Source of the DNA: Lactifluus volemus
Taxonomy: Eukaryota > Basidiomycota > Agaricomycetes > Russulales > Russulaceae
Direction: 5' to 3'
Length of the DNA stretch: 50,904 bases
Assembly (NCBI GenBank): GCA_022376515.1
Contig: WTXI01000261.1
Coordinates: 1-50,904, forward strand
Positions 9,698 to 19,434 of the stretch are shown one piece after another (position 1 is the stretch's first letter; every line of letters begins with the position of its first letter). The notes under the pieces were generated by a model, which was given only the letters and a program-made list of their open reading frames with translations, did not search any database and had not been told where the DNA came from. The position numbers and the translations under genes were made by a program.

Positions 9698-11567
9698 TCA
9701 TTCAGCACCCCCATTATCTCCCGCGTTATCTCCCACCTCTGCCAGCATTTGGTTGTACAGAGAACGCCTGAGGTGTGGAGGGGCCTGCAAAATTCCCTCT
9801 GAAATTGCAGGAGGTCGGGTTATCAGCATGTTCAACAATTTGAGTTGCTGTTCCTCTGTGAGAGAACCATCAGCAGTGACAACGTTGATGGCCTGTTCAT
9901 GCGCAGTAAGTTGTCGTGTTTTGATGGACATGTCAATGGAGTCGACGAGTTTGTGGAGTATGGATTGCAGTCCATACATAGCGATGGGAGGTGATTGCAC
10001 CTTGGGAAGCCTTTGCGATGATGTGTCAGGAGTGGATGCAGCAGGAGAGGATGTGGCGGCAGTGGAAGGGGGCAATGTCGTGGAGAGAAAACGAGATTGT
10101 TGGGATTGATTATCAAGAGGTTCATCATCTCGGGCAGAACACCTTTGTCTGGTGGTTGATGGACCGTCGCGTGACGGGTTCATACTGGTATCACTGTTTT
10201 GGTCACAATCTTCTTGGGAATGCAGAACCAGCTTCAACGGACTTGGAGAAAGGAGGTCGTGGCGATTATTGACATCGGGCTCGTGGGGGAAACCAGCGAT
10301 TTCACGGTGTCCTTTTGCAGATGATCCAGGCGGGAAGATTGCCTGGACCTTATCATAGTACTCCCAACCTGAGTTTCGGAACGGTTTGATGTGTGGGTTC
10401 TAAAACATGGTCAGACACTATATGAAAATGATATCAAAAACTTACCTTCCCGACATATGTGTCCCATACTGCCCCAGCGTCATCCCCTTCGATATTGGCG
10501 CCATGCACATTGTCCCAGTGCATTCCAGAAGCATCCTTGAGCCTCTCAATCGTGGTTGAGATGGACTTGAGCTGGGGTTAAAGAGAAAAGGTGAGGGTGG
10601 AAGAAGGAACAAGTGATATAGGCAAGCTCACTTGTTGCCACTTCATCCTGCAATGTTTAGCCTGCTTGGAAGGACCTGATTCCAAGTAGGGTCCAATGGT
10701 GATCGCAGCATTTTTGAATGTTGCGTCCTTGAAATTTCCTGCCCCTCCCTGTTATGGACTGACACGTGTTTGCTGACTCATACTATACGTTTTCGGACTG
10801 CTGACTCATTTCTGATGACTCCCTTGCTTATGCGAATGGACTGCCGATCGCTTTGTTTCAGATCGCTTACTTATTATCTCTCACGGTACAGCCTCGCACA
10901 GCACCGTACAGCCGCAAGTAACAGCCACATGTACAGGATGACTCGCTGATTCCTGAAACATGTTTCAAACCCTGAAAGCTGTACAAAGGTCACAGCCCCT
11001 ACGGCTGTGTATATAGCCTCGTTCTTCTCTATATAAACCCTGTACTTTCCGCCCTAGAGACCTTAAGTCTCAGTTTTGTTTCGCAATCCAAGTCCTTCTA
11101 TCTATTAGAACCTTGTCTTGCCTAGAAGCATTCGACCTGAGAGAACCCTCTTGACATCACTCTTCACGACTTTTTGACACTTTGGTCTCACCCTGAGCCC
11201 AAAGCCCTTGACCTCTGAAACGCTCTTGACTTAGTCGTTTACTAAGTCTCATCTTTATCAAACCTCTGATCTTGACTTGCACGTCTTGCAAGTCTAGTTC
11301 TTGACTTCACGAACGAACGTACACTTCGTACAAAGGTCCCACTTGGAACCTTAACACTCCCCCCTCGGAGCGATGTTCATATAGAAAATCAACAAGGGCG
11401 GTTATCTCTGATGTTGTCCATAAAACCCTCTTTTTGGGGTGCTGAGACGACTGAGACTGAGACAGAGACATATATTGAGCGGTGTAGTCAGAGCAGAGAG
11501 CAACAAGGAGGAAAAGCGAAAGGAGGCGAGTTTTTCGGAGACGTTGAAAAGCCTCGTCTTCATCCAT
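9698..11567 (-). CDS. Myb/SANT-like DNA-binding protein of the PIF element (exon disrupted by solo LTR B2)
   Basis: Four minus-strand segments: 11567-11357, 10744-10632 (10745-10749 is the second target copy), 10571-10446 and 10399-9698, with GT..AG introns at 10631-10572 and 10445-10400. After removing LTR B2 and one target copy the parts join in frame (SEGGGAGNFKD) and give 383 residues. The N-terminal half has the trihelix/Myb-like pattern: RVLWTTSEITALVDFLYEH, GNFKDATFKNAA, KHCRMKWQQ, then SGMHWDN and a segment ending in a predicted helix (LTEEQQLKLLNML). In Harbinger elements this partner recruits the transposase to the DNA ends. The start is the ATG at 11567; a TTG five codons earlier was rejected. 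As it stands the exon contains a 607-bp LTR, so this copy is probably non-functional. Confidence 0.85.
10750..11356 (+). repeat. Solo LTR B2 inside an exon of the Myb/SANT gene
   Basis: 607 bp in the transcribed orientation (TGTTATGG...CCTTAACA) with a TATATAA-type box near 11030. The target duplication CTCCC is perfect (10745-10749, 11357-11361). It splits the Myb-like exon between the helices that carry SEGG and GNFKD. Confidence 0.93.
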
Positions 11568-11679
11568 TGTTGATAGTGGCAAGTGGCCTAGTGCAATTTA
11601 TTCACACACTAGCTTCTAAAAAAATTTCTGGCATATGCCAGCGGACTTCATAATTTGCCTACTGAGATTCGCCTATACC

Positions 11680-12284
11680 TGTTAAGGTTCCAAGTGGGAC
11701 CTTTGTACGAAGTGTACGATCGTTCATGAAGTCAAGAGCGAGACTTGCAAGACGTGCAAGTCAAGATCAAGGGTTCGATAAAGAAGAGACTTAGTAAACG
11801 ACTAAGTCAAGAGTGTTTCAGAGGTCAAGGGCTTTGGGCTCAGGGTGAGACCAAAGTGTCAAGAAGTCGAAGGACGTGATGTCAAGAGGGTTCTCTCAGG
11901 TCTGATGCTTTCTAGGCAAGCAAGGTTCTAATAGATAGAAGACTTGGATTGCGAAACAAAACTGAGACTTAAGGTCTCTAGGGCAGAAAGTACAGGGTTT
12001 ATATATAAGAAGACAAGGCTATGTACACAGCCATAGGGGCTGTGACCTTCGTACAGCTTTCAGGGTTTGAAACATGTTTCAGGAATTAGCAAGTCATCCT
12101 GTGCATGTGGCTGTTACTTGCGGCTGTACAGTGCTGTGTGAGGCTGTACCGTGAGAGAAATAAGTAAGCGATCTGAAACAAAGCGATCGGCAGTCCATTC
12201 ACATAAGCAAGGAGTCAGCAGAAATGAGTCAGCAGTCCGAAAAATGTATAGTATGAGTCAGCGAACACGTGTCAGTCCATAACA
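11680..12284 (-). repeat. Solo LTR B3, between the two PIF genes
   Basis: 605 bp, reverse orientation relative to B2, target duplication ATACC (11675-11679, 12285-12289). It lies between the start of the Myb-like gene and the end of the transposase gene, so it breaks no exon. Confidence 0.93.
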
Positions 12285-12380
12285 ATACCTATCCTGTCTA
12301 ATTTAATCATCCAAATTAAGGAGACGCCTTTCCCAATGTATCTGTCGATACTGCTCCCACATTGCCCTCGCAATCAGGTC

Positions 12381-14557
12381 TCACCTTGCCTCTGCACCAT
12401 GCGCCCCTCCATCACCATCGGCGGGTACTTGTGGTTGAATGTCTTTACCACCTGGGTCACTGGTATCTGGAATATTGTCATCCCCAGGCAACTCCCCTTC
12501 GTCACGGTCATGTGCGAGAATAAAATTGTGTATGCAACACAGGGCCACTGGAACACGAACCTGGACATTCATGTTGTAAGCGGGTGGTATAAGGAGGATC
12601 CTGAACTGCTTTTTCAACACCCCAAAAGCGTGTTCAATGACATTTCGTGCTGAGGCGTGACGAAGATTGAAGAGCTCTTTGTGGTCTGCAGGTCTGGGGA
12701 GGGCAGGGTCAGTGTAAAGAAACCAGAGAAAACTGTAGATACGCACCGCAAGTGCGCACGTCCCCACTCAGCAAGATGGTAGCGGACTCTGCAATAAGGG
12801 GTAAGAAGTTCGTTGCAGAGCGGGTATCCAGCATCCGCGAGGTAGTACCTGCCCTCGGGTATGAACAAGAAACGCCCCTCACGGGCGGCCTCGTAAACGC
12901 AAGCATCGGTTGCTGAGCCCTCCCAGCCAGCATATGCAAAGTAGAATCTGAGGTCAAAGGAGACAGTAAATAGACAGTTTTGAGAAGTGAAACCCTTGCA
13001 GTTTCGATGAGCTGTAGATTCTTGAGAAGGTGGGTGGCAAGGAATATGGCAACTGTCGATTGCCCCAATCGCATCTCGGAAAAAAGGGAAAAACTTGGGA
13101 TTGTTCTTGATTTGCCTGGGCATTCGATGATGGGCAGAAGGCTGCTGCACGTAACACGTGTAGAATGGGGGCGATGAAAAAACATTGAGCATCCTTCGAA
13201 AATACCTGGAATATTCAGTCATAAAAGTGAAGATGAAAGGAATAATGTTACGGTTATGCGGGCCGTCCGGCCCATTCCTTACTGTTTTCTGTCTGATTTT
13301 CGACTTGTGTTGTGACCTAGGATCCCTTTCCTTAGCCAGCCCCCTTCTGTCTGCTTCTAGGGGCTGTGCATCGCCGTTTTGGACGTGTATTTGACTCAGG
13401 GATCATGACTCAAATCTTGAGTCAGCGTTCTTGACTCAGATCTTGAGTCAGACGCACTGAGTCAGTTCTTGAGTCATCAGAACTGACTCAGGTCCTTAGT
13501 CAACAGTTTTGACTTCGCTACTGTACTGTGACCTTTGTAGGATAGTTGGCTGGCCCTCTGTACGCATAAATAGGGCCCTGTAGACGAGCTAAAGCCCCAG
13601 CTTCAGCTTCGTCTAGAATCGCAGTTCATTGTCTCCTGCTCACACTCGCATCGCATCTTCCTCCTCTCTTCTTGTGAATCCCTTCTTCGTACCTTGATCT
13701 AGGTACTTCGCGCCACAATCAGACATCTGTGAACTTGTTCCATTTCCGTGCAACAAGTCCCCAGACGCCTGAACCCTAATACGAACGCGCTGTGAGAAGT
13801 AGTCCCCACTTCTCACCCCACGTCCGCCCTCGAACCTTAGTTCAACCTCTCACGAGTGTCCTTGGAAGGCGAGCATCTCTTGCATTCCAAATACACTCGC
13901 GCCCGTGTTGCGGTTGAACCTACACATCGTCATTAACCCATCTGCCACTGTCTATCCCTTTTGGGAACGGTAACTCCGACCATCGCGTGCGCCGGTCCGC
14001 TAGTCTGTCTCGCGCGATACAGACACCCAGAGTTCGCACAGTCAAGTCTACTCCACACAGGACCTTGCCTGCACGTGCTAGAATCGACTATTTGGTGTTG
14101 CTAGTCTTGTCCGACTCGCCACAGCAAATAGCCAACCAGAACGACGCTCACTTCGAGCCACGGTCCCTGCGAACCGTGACAAATAAACTCACTTGGATAT
14201 TGTATCTGATGACCGCTGAAACCGTTCCCTTACATGCCTGACAGTCAAGCCAGTCACAGAAGAATAGAGAAAGATCGCAAGTTGTTCTTCAAGCGAAACA
14301 TATTTTGATCCCTGGTGGCCCATGACTTGAAGTTCGGAGATGAGTTGATCAAATACGTGGTGATGAACGCCAAGCTCGCAACGAATGCACTCTGGATGGC
14401 CGGCCAGCAGTTCCAAGACCCAGGCCTCTCCGGTGAGGGCGGATGTGTGATATGGCTGTTTGAATAGTTGCAGTTGGAGATCCGAGACAATGAGAATAAC
14501 ACAAGCAGCAACTATGGCGAGTTGCCGGAAGCGGTGCATGCGCAATTCCACATCCAT
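12381..14557 (-). CDS. PIF/Harbinger DDE transposase (solo LTR C in intron 1)
   Basis: Three minus-strand exons: 14557-14193, 13205-12747 and 12693-12381, joined at GTGAGT..CCAG and GTGCGT..CCAG, giving 378 residues. The N-terminal part holds a helix-turn-helix region (VTGLTVRHVRERFQRSSDTI). The DDE catalytic residues are all present: Asp in GAIDSCHI, Asp in YYLADAGYP, Glu in RNVIEHAFGVLKKQFRIL. The enzyme cuts the element out and inserts it at TWA sites together with the Myb-like partner encoded next door. Intron 1 was about 46 bp and has been swollen to 987 bp by solo LTR C. If that intron is still spliced the protein would be intact. The ATG at 14557 is preferred to the TTG just upstream. 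Confidence 0.9.
13246..14181 (+). repeat. Solo LTR C (936 bp, a separate family) in the transposase intron
   Basis: TGTTACGG...CGTGACA with perfect target duplication AATAA (13241-13245, 14182-14186). It carries a series of TGAGTCA/TGACTCA motifs (about 13396-13510) and a TATA-like CATAAATAG near 13565. No internal region is present. The insertion is 6-30 bases from the splice donor and acceptor, leaving both intact. Confidence 0.9.
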
Positions 14558-14785
14558 GCGCAAGACACGAAGTCAGAGGGGGGATGGGGGATGTGGGTCT
14601 TATTCCAAGTCGCATACATTTCAAGTTCCGTCAGGCGCCCCTGGCATGCGGGAACTGGCACACGTGAACTGCCTCAAGGTCCACCTCAAGGTCCTTATTG
14701 TCGCTTAAGAATTCAAATTCTGCCAGCGCCAGGGGCGAGTGTCTTAAGCGAAGGTCATATGAAAATTTTAATATAAACCAGAAGA

Positions 14786-14935
14786 TGCCTTATATGGGTG
14801 CATGACGTGAATACAAACTTTCGAAGATTAGGGTTGGGGTTTCCTGGCTAGTAATTCAAGCTCAGCTTCGGCAACACGGCAACGTAACTTGAGATTAACC
14901 GTAATCTCAATTTACACACGCAGCCGTACAAGGCC
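14786..14935 (-). repeat. Right terminal inverted repeat of the PIF element
   Basis: 150 bp, inverse of 9394-9543 with one mismatch. Followed by TTA (14936-14938). Confidence 0.92.
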
Positions 14936-15070
14936 TTAGATCAAGCAGATTGTGCTTAATTAAGCACTGGGGTGGCGTTAACCTGCTTAATCGTTTTGTG
15001 CTTAATTTGTGCTTAACGTGCTTATTAAGCACGTTAAGCACACATTAAGCAACATGGACAATTGCTGATG

Positions 15071-15172
15071 CTGGAAGGGCAGCTAGAATGGCTAGATGAC
15101 GTCACAAACCGATTCCACAACCCGATCAGTGTAAACGACGAACGGTTGTGGACACTCTTCAAGGCAGCTTTC
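15071..15172 (+). pseudogene. Captured fragment of an element-A-type gag
   Basis: About 100 bp translate to LEGQLEWLDDVTNRFHNPIS followed by VNDERLWTLFKAAF, the same as residues in the gag of element A (minus strand, about 6835-6735) at roughly 89% nucleotide identity by eye. It has no LTR or other retroelement sequence with it and is embedded in the GTGCTTAA tract. Confidence 0.85.
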
Positions 15173-15476
15173 ATCAGGAAAACCTATAATTTGCTTAAGT
15201 GGTGATTAACATTGCTCAATGTGCTTAATCTGAATTTTAAGCACATTAAGAGCCAGTTAAGAAACATGGGATTAAGCACAGGTAATACCACCTTGTTGCT
15301 TAATTAAGCACATTCAGCTTAATTAAGCTAATTAAGCAAGATCTAAGTAACATCAAGCATTTTTCACATTTTTAACTTTTCATCATAATTTCAAATTTTC
15401 AAATCAAATATAAGGCTCAAAATTTATATATTCAAGATAAAACTACAACATTAATACTGGGACTAATCTACAGGCT

Positions 15477-16200
15477 TTGGTGCAAGGGGTGGGACTGCAG
15501 GGCCACAGGAGGTGGTGGTGGCAGTGTCAGAGGCATGGGACGCAGGAGGTGCGGCAGGGTGCAGGAGGCGCAGAAGGCAGGAGGGGGTGTGGGGCGCGGG
15601 GCGCAGGAAGCACAGGAGAAGCCGCGGCGTGGGAGATAAGCGGCGCAGAAGACAAGGGAGGTGCAGGAAGCACAGGGGAGCCCGCAGCACAGGAGGAGGA
15701 GGGGGCGAAGGCAGAGGAGGCAAAAAAAAGGTTAGGACACATTGGGGCAGAGCAGGAAGCGTACAACGTACTGGGGAGGAGGCACAGAAGGCACGGCGCA
15801 GGCAGCGTGCGCCGTGGACCCCCGCAGCCTGTTCCAGGAGAGTGTGAGAGGCGCAAGGTGCGCAGGAGGCACGGGGGTTGCAAGGGGCACGGGAGGCGCG
15901 GGGGAAGTGGCGCAGGAAGTGGTGTTCCAGGCAGCAGAGGCGGAGGAGGAGAGGAGGAGGCAAAAAAAAATTAGTCAGGAAGCATTGGGCGGGGGCTGGG
16001 CAATGTGACAACATACTAGGGAGAGGTGCAGAAGGCATCGGTGCGGGCAGCGTGATACTGCAGACTGCCTGTGGATCCTGGAGGAGGCGAAAGCGGTAGG
16101 GGAGGCGCAGGCACAGGAAAAAAAGAACATAACAACGTGACAGAGGCAGAGGCAGAGGCAGAGGCAGAGAGGAGGCGGAGGAGGCACAGCGTTGAAACGA
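15477..16200 (+). repeat. Purine-rich degenerate tandem repeat with about 240-bp period
   Basis: The plus strand is almost wholly A/G with C (GCAGGAGG, AGGAAGCACAGG). The landmark GAGGCAAAAAAAA recurs with an exact 240-bp spacing (C of the run at 15721 and 15961), each time followed by a related CATTGGG...GACAACATACT-type segment; a shorter third unit follows at about 16115-16290. A perfect hexamer run of GAGGCA lies at about 16142-16172. Long open frames on both strands here reflect the composition and were not called as genes. Confidence 0.65.
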
Positions 16201-16740
16201 GTAGCAATGAACTTTTCAACGTGAGAGGAACAGGGCTAGCATTGGGGCAGGGCAATTTGACAACACAATCAAGAAGCAGTGCAGGAATGACATGGGGACA
16301 GGGACAGAGGAAAGGATGGAAAGAGGCAGCAGACATGAAAACGATGAGGCACGAAAATCAACATCGTGCAAACAGTGGTAAACAAAACCACGTGGTTGCT
16401 GCACGACTTAGTGAAAATTTTGCAACTTGGCATAATTTCATGACTTAGCATATTTTTTGGACTTCAGTTAGATTACATAAATTATTTTCGTTTGCTTAGC
16501 ACACAATTAAAAGGTGCTTAAAATTCTCTTAAGTTGCTTAAACTATTTGTTTACTTAACATGATTTAAGTTTGCTTAGGTTTCATTATTAGCCATGATAA
16601 AACCTGCTTAGTTGTGCTTAATGTGGATTAATGGGTTTAATGTGCTTAACGTGCTTAAGCAAGAAAAAAAAGAAATTTTTTATTAAGCAGAGGACAGTAA
16701 TCAAGATCATTAAGCAAAAGTAAGCAGTGATAAGCACCAT

Positions 16741-16914
16741 AATCACTGTAAGAAAAATATCATGTTTTCCTGATGTAGTAGAGCTCACCACTGTGTAGGA
16801 TTGTTATTTATTCTGTAATAAGATAATAACATGTAGTTCACACCACACTAGGCAGAATACAAAAGCAACTAAGGTCCATGTTCACAACACACTACAAGCT
16901 AATGCTATGAAGAA
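16741..16914. other. AT-rich spacer
   Basis: Between the last TTAAGC motifs and the stop of the small gene fragment at 16915. I see no repeat or gene. Confidence 0.4.
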
Positions 16915-17127
16915 CTACTCCTCATCACTAAAGATGATATTCTCCCACTCCTTTGTTGCTGACTCCACTTCAACGTCATCAACAACTATGTTCTGTATGG
17001 CAGGTTCTGTATCAGCCTTAGCATGCTTACTATGCACAGTAGTTAGTATAAAGAAGACATGAGAAACAAAGTACATACTGTCCAACCTTGAGGAGGCATT
17101 GGCAAAGACAAGGGATGATGGCCATTT
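16915..17127 (-). pseudogene. 3' end of an unidentified gene, cut by LTR D
   Basis: On the minus strand an open frame begins at the LTR boundary (KWPSSLVFANASS), is followed by a probable short intron ending CATAG, and finishes with an acidic segment (EVESATKEWENIIFSDEE) and TAG at 16915. The rest of the gene is missing on the LTR side. I do not recognise the family; position next to the GTGCTTAA tract leaves open that it is the end of that element's own gene. Confidence 0.35.
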
Positions 17128-18011
17128 TGTCAAGGCTCAGAAGGGCCTTGGTGCTCGACGTGAGCTGTAGTCACGAGACCTAGTCCAACAAGGGCTAGCG
17201 TCGAGTGACACTTAAGGTTGCTTTGGGTTTGCTGACTAACTGAGGGCACGTGAGGCCTGTCACGTGACCGTGGGATACTTGATGGTAATGTAACGGATGA
17301 CTAAGCTGCAGTCATCACGAGACTTAGTCTGACTAATCAGGGTTCAGGGTTCTATGTCCCACTGGCTCTACTCAGGAGGAGGGCGTCGCGCTGACGGATG
17401 CACTCCTAGTATTGTCAATGATCTCTAGGGCCCCTCTCTGGTAAGGCAAGGACTAATCCTCCTAACACACTGAGGTTAGGGAGGGAGACTTAAGAGATGA
17501 GAGGGGAGACCGGGAGGTCTTTGGAAAGGGGGGGGAGATGGTGGTTCTGATTGAAGACGAAGTGAAGACTAAAGACAAGGGGCACTGAAAGTGCTGGCTT
17601 ATATACTACTGGGGTGTGACGCTTACTAAGGGAGTCTCAGGGATGTCACATAGGGTGACATCACGATATAATATAGATAGGGGTGGATCGTGATATCATC
17701 GAGATAGGATCGAGATGTATCGAGATTATCGAGATCCTTGGGGTAATCCTGGGACTGCGCTGGAATGATGTCAGGGTCACATCGGGGTAATCTCAGGGGA
17801 ACTGTATTGTAACTGAATCTGTATAGTACTGTATAGTAGTTATGTAAGCGAGATCAGATCGGGGATAGATCGAGCATCACGTGTCTTCACTTGTTTACTT
17901 AGCTGTGTCCTTGTTTGTTCTTGTTGTTTATATGGCTTAAAAATGGTTTGAATTTCCCACGGTTGCAAGTGGTACTTTTCTGAACGTCATGTGACGGTGG
18001 AAACCATAACA
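17128..18011 (-). repeat. Solo LTR D (distant relative of the G/I LTR)
   Basis: 884 bp, plus strand TGTCAAGGCTCAGAAGG...AACCATAACA. The first bases are nearly the same as those of the element I LTR (TGTCAAGGCTCAGAGG). On the minus strand a TATATAAG box (about 17611) is followed by TTAGTCTTCACTTCGTC, comparable with the transcript start of G. Flanks CATTT (17123-17127) and CGTTT (18012-18016) differ at one base, which fits an old target duplication. Confidence 0.8.
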
Positions 18012-18034
18012 CGTTTCCTTGGTTCATGCTGCTA

Positions 18035-18175
18035 GTGTTGTCACGGCTCGGCTCAGCTCGGTTTTGGCTCGGCTTCAACCATTTTTAGTAATTCGTGCCA
18101 AGCTGAACCGAGCCGAGCCGATTCAACTGTGCGGCTCGGCTCAATTCAGCTTGCAAGCCACTTGAGCCGTTCTAA
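18035..18175. repeat. GGCTCGG-rich foldback repeat, copy 1
   Basis: Repeated GGCTCGGCTC on one side and CCGAGCCGAGCC on the other (about 18050 and 18110) would pair as a hairpin. A related GC-rich foldback lies at 18893-19075. These may be ends of a small non-autonomous element. Confidence 0.5.
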
Positions 18176-18426
18176 TTTCCTCTTTTGGGGTGATGACCAT
18201 TGTTGGAAAAAACCCTTAGCCACCATCAACAAGGCATCACTTGGCACTTGCATCATTAGCTTCCCCGACACATCTCTACTCTGGGCATGCCTGGGCATCG
18301 TTTGCAAGCTCAATTTCATGATCCGGGAATGGGGTTCACAGCCCTAGAGGAGAGTGGTGGTAGGTCCCTCTTGGTTATGATCAATTATCAGAGCGAACTA
18401 AAGTGGTACCTTCACAGACTACAAAA
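18176..18426. other. Unassigned sequence before the dehydrogenase fragment
   Basis: Open on the plus strand for about 70 codons at 18129-18347, but without any recognisable motif and overlapping the foldback repeat. No glycine-rich NAD(P)-binding motif for the following gene is visible here. Confidence 0.3.
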
Positions 18427-18897
18427 ACACCGTCAGGATCATTGATGAGCCTGATTACACAGTTGAGCTCGACCCAAGTGCTCCTGAAGCCGATGTAAAA
18501 CGCACTGCTAAGGAAGCCCTCAAAATATATGGGCGAATCGATGTCCTCGTCAACAATGCTGGATATTTTAAACCCGGTGCTGTGGAAGAGCTCCGGTTAG
18601 TGTTTGATCCTTTCGTTCGGGCCCTTCAAGTGGATTTCAAGCCTGTAATTAATTGCTGCATGATTTAGGCCCAAAGACATCCACGCACAGTACCAGATGA
18701 ATGTATTTGGACCCATCGCGATCATTCAGGCATTGCTGCCTTCATTCCACGCGCAAGGGTACGGCCACATCTTGAACATATCCTCTATGGCGGGCTTCGT
18801 GAGACAGAGTTTTATCGGGGCTTACAACAGCTCCAAGGCAGCACTTGACTTGTTCTCGGAGACGCTCGCGCTAGAAGTCGCACCCTTTGGTGTAGTG
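18427..18897 (+). pseudogene. Short-chain dehydrogenase/reductase fragment
   Basis: Two exons, up to 18595 and 18669-18897, joined by a 73-bp GT..AG intron. Together they give AKEALKIYGRIDVLVNNAGY, then QMNVFGPIAIIQALLPSFH, NISSMAG and the active-site YNSSK. The NNAG motif, the catalytic Ser of ISS and the YxxxK pair are present. The N-terminal TGxxxGxG dinucleotide-binding motif is missing on the left and the C-terminal third is missing on the right, where the sequence passes directly into a foldback repeat after VAPFGVV. SDR enzymes are NAD(P)-dependent oxidoreductases; the substrate cannot be told. Truncated at both ends, so a relic. Confidence 0.8.
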
Positions 18898-19075
18898 TTG
18901 CGGGGCTCGACGAGCCGGAGCTAGCCGAAGCCGAGCCCCCTTTAGCCATGGCATTGGCTTGCCAAATTTAGCCGAGCCACCTTAGCCAGAACCTTTAGCT
19001 AAGGCTAAGCCGCTTAGCCTTAGCTAATGGTTCCGGCTTACGGAGGGGAGCCCTCGGCTTGGAGCTCGTCACACT
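18893..19075. repeat. GGCTCGG-type foldback repeat, copy 2
   Basis: Contains GGGGCTCGACGAGCC and AGCCGAAGCCGAGCCCC on the left, and TAGCTAAGGCTAAGCC and CCTCGGCTTGGAGCTCGTCAC on the right, so the ends can pair and the centre is palindromic as well. It truncates the dehydrogenase fragment. Confidence 0.55.
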
Positions 19076-19434
19076 CATTTCCAAAGTACCTGTGAATCTG
19101 TGATACATGGCATGGCGGTGATGCCACCCCTTCAATGTCCAACAAACTCCAACCTAAGTGCCACGGGCCCACGGCCCACAGGCTACAAGAACAGTAACAA
19201 CAAGCCAAACACGTTGCACGTCACATGCAACGTGTCTACACAGCGCTACAAGCCTACAGCGAAAGGAACAACTAAAATATCGTGGTACAAGTCACAAACA
19301 CGCCAATGACGGCCTATCACCCACTCAACATTGAATGATCATCTCGCGGCCCTTTGAACGACGAACGTAAACTGCACATTCTTGTTTGTCAGCCTCGGGG
19401 GTCGGGGACTCGGGGTCGGGACAAACAAAAGTAC
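19076..19434. other. Spacer between foldback repeat and kinase gene
   Basis: No gene recognised. The 3' end of the kinase transcript probably lies here; a GTAAGT at the last kinase codons leaves open a further small exon around 19320-19380. Confidence 0.4.

Larger units (their letters stand above)
9394..14935 (-). mobile_element. PIF/Harbinger DNA transposon with 150-bp terminal inverted repeats
   Basis: The element starts GGCCTTGTACGGCTG and ends with its inverse, and is flanked by TTA (9391-9393 and 14936-14938), the 3-bp target typical of PIF/Harbinger. Both expected genes are present, a Myb/SANT-like DNA-binding protein and a DDE_Tnp_4-type transposase, both on the minus strand. Three solo LTRs (10750-11356, 11680-12284, 13246-14181) were added later; without them and their duplicated targets the element is about 3.4 kb. 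Terminal inverted repeats of 150 bp with one mismatch are long for this superfamily. Confidence 0.93.
14936..16740. repeat. GTGCTTAA/TTAAGCAC-rich tract, possible larger DNA element
   Basis: Dense, both-strand repeats of TGTGCTTAA, TTAAGCAC and GCTTAATTAAGC occur at 14950-15060, 15185-15350 and 16490-16735, and resume on the other side of the PIF element at 9340-9393. Between them lie a captured gag scrap and a purine-rich repeat. Arrays of a short palindromic word near both sides are typical of subterminal repeats, where a transposase binds. I could not find convincing terminal inverted repeats or a target duplication, so the limits are approximate and no gene is assigned. Confidence 0.5.

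Noticed and set aside
13246..14181. Long intron or gene within the PIF transposase
   Set aside because: It has TG..CA ends and a perfect AATAA duplication, so it is a solo LTR; the original intron was about 46 bp.
9394..14935. Flanking 150-bp repeats as LTRs
   Set aside because: They are inverted, not direct, and bound a DDE transposase with TTA targets.
15463..16038. Long open frames on both strands in the purine-rich region
   Set aside because: They consist of Ala/Pro/Cys/Leu or Gly/Arg low-complexity strings created by the repeat; no frame stands out and neither strand has a domain.
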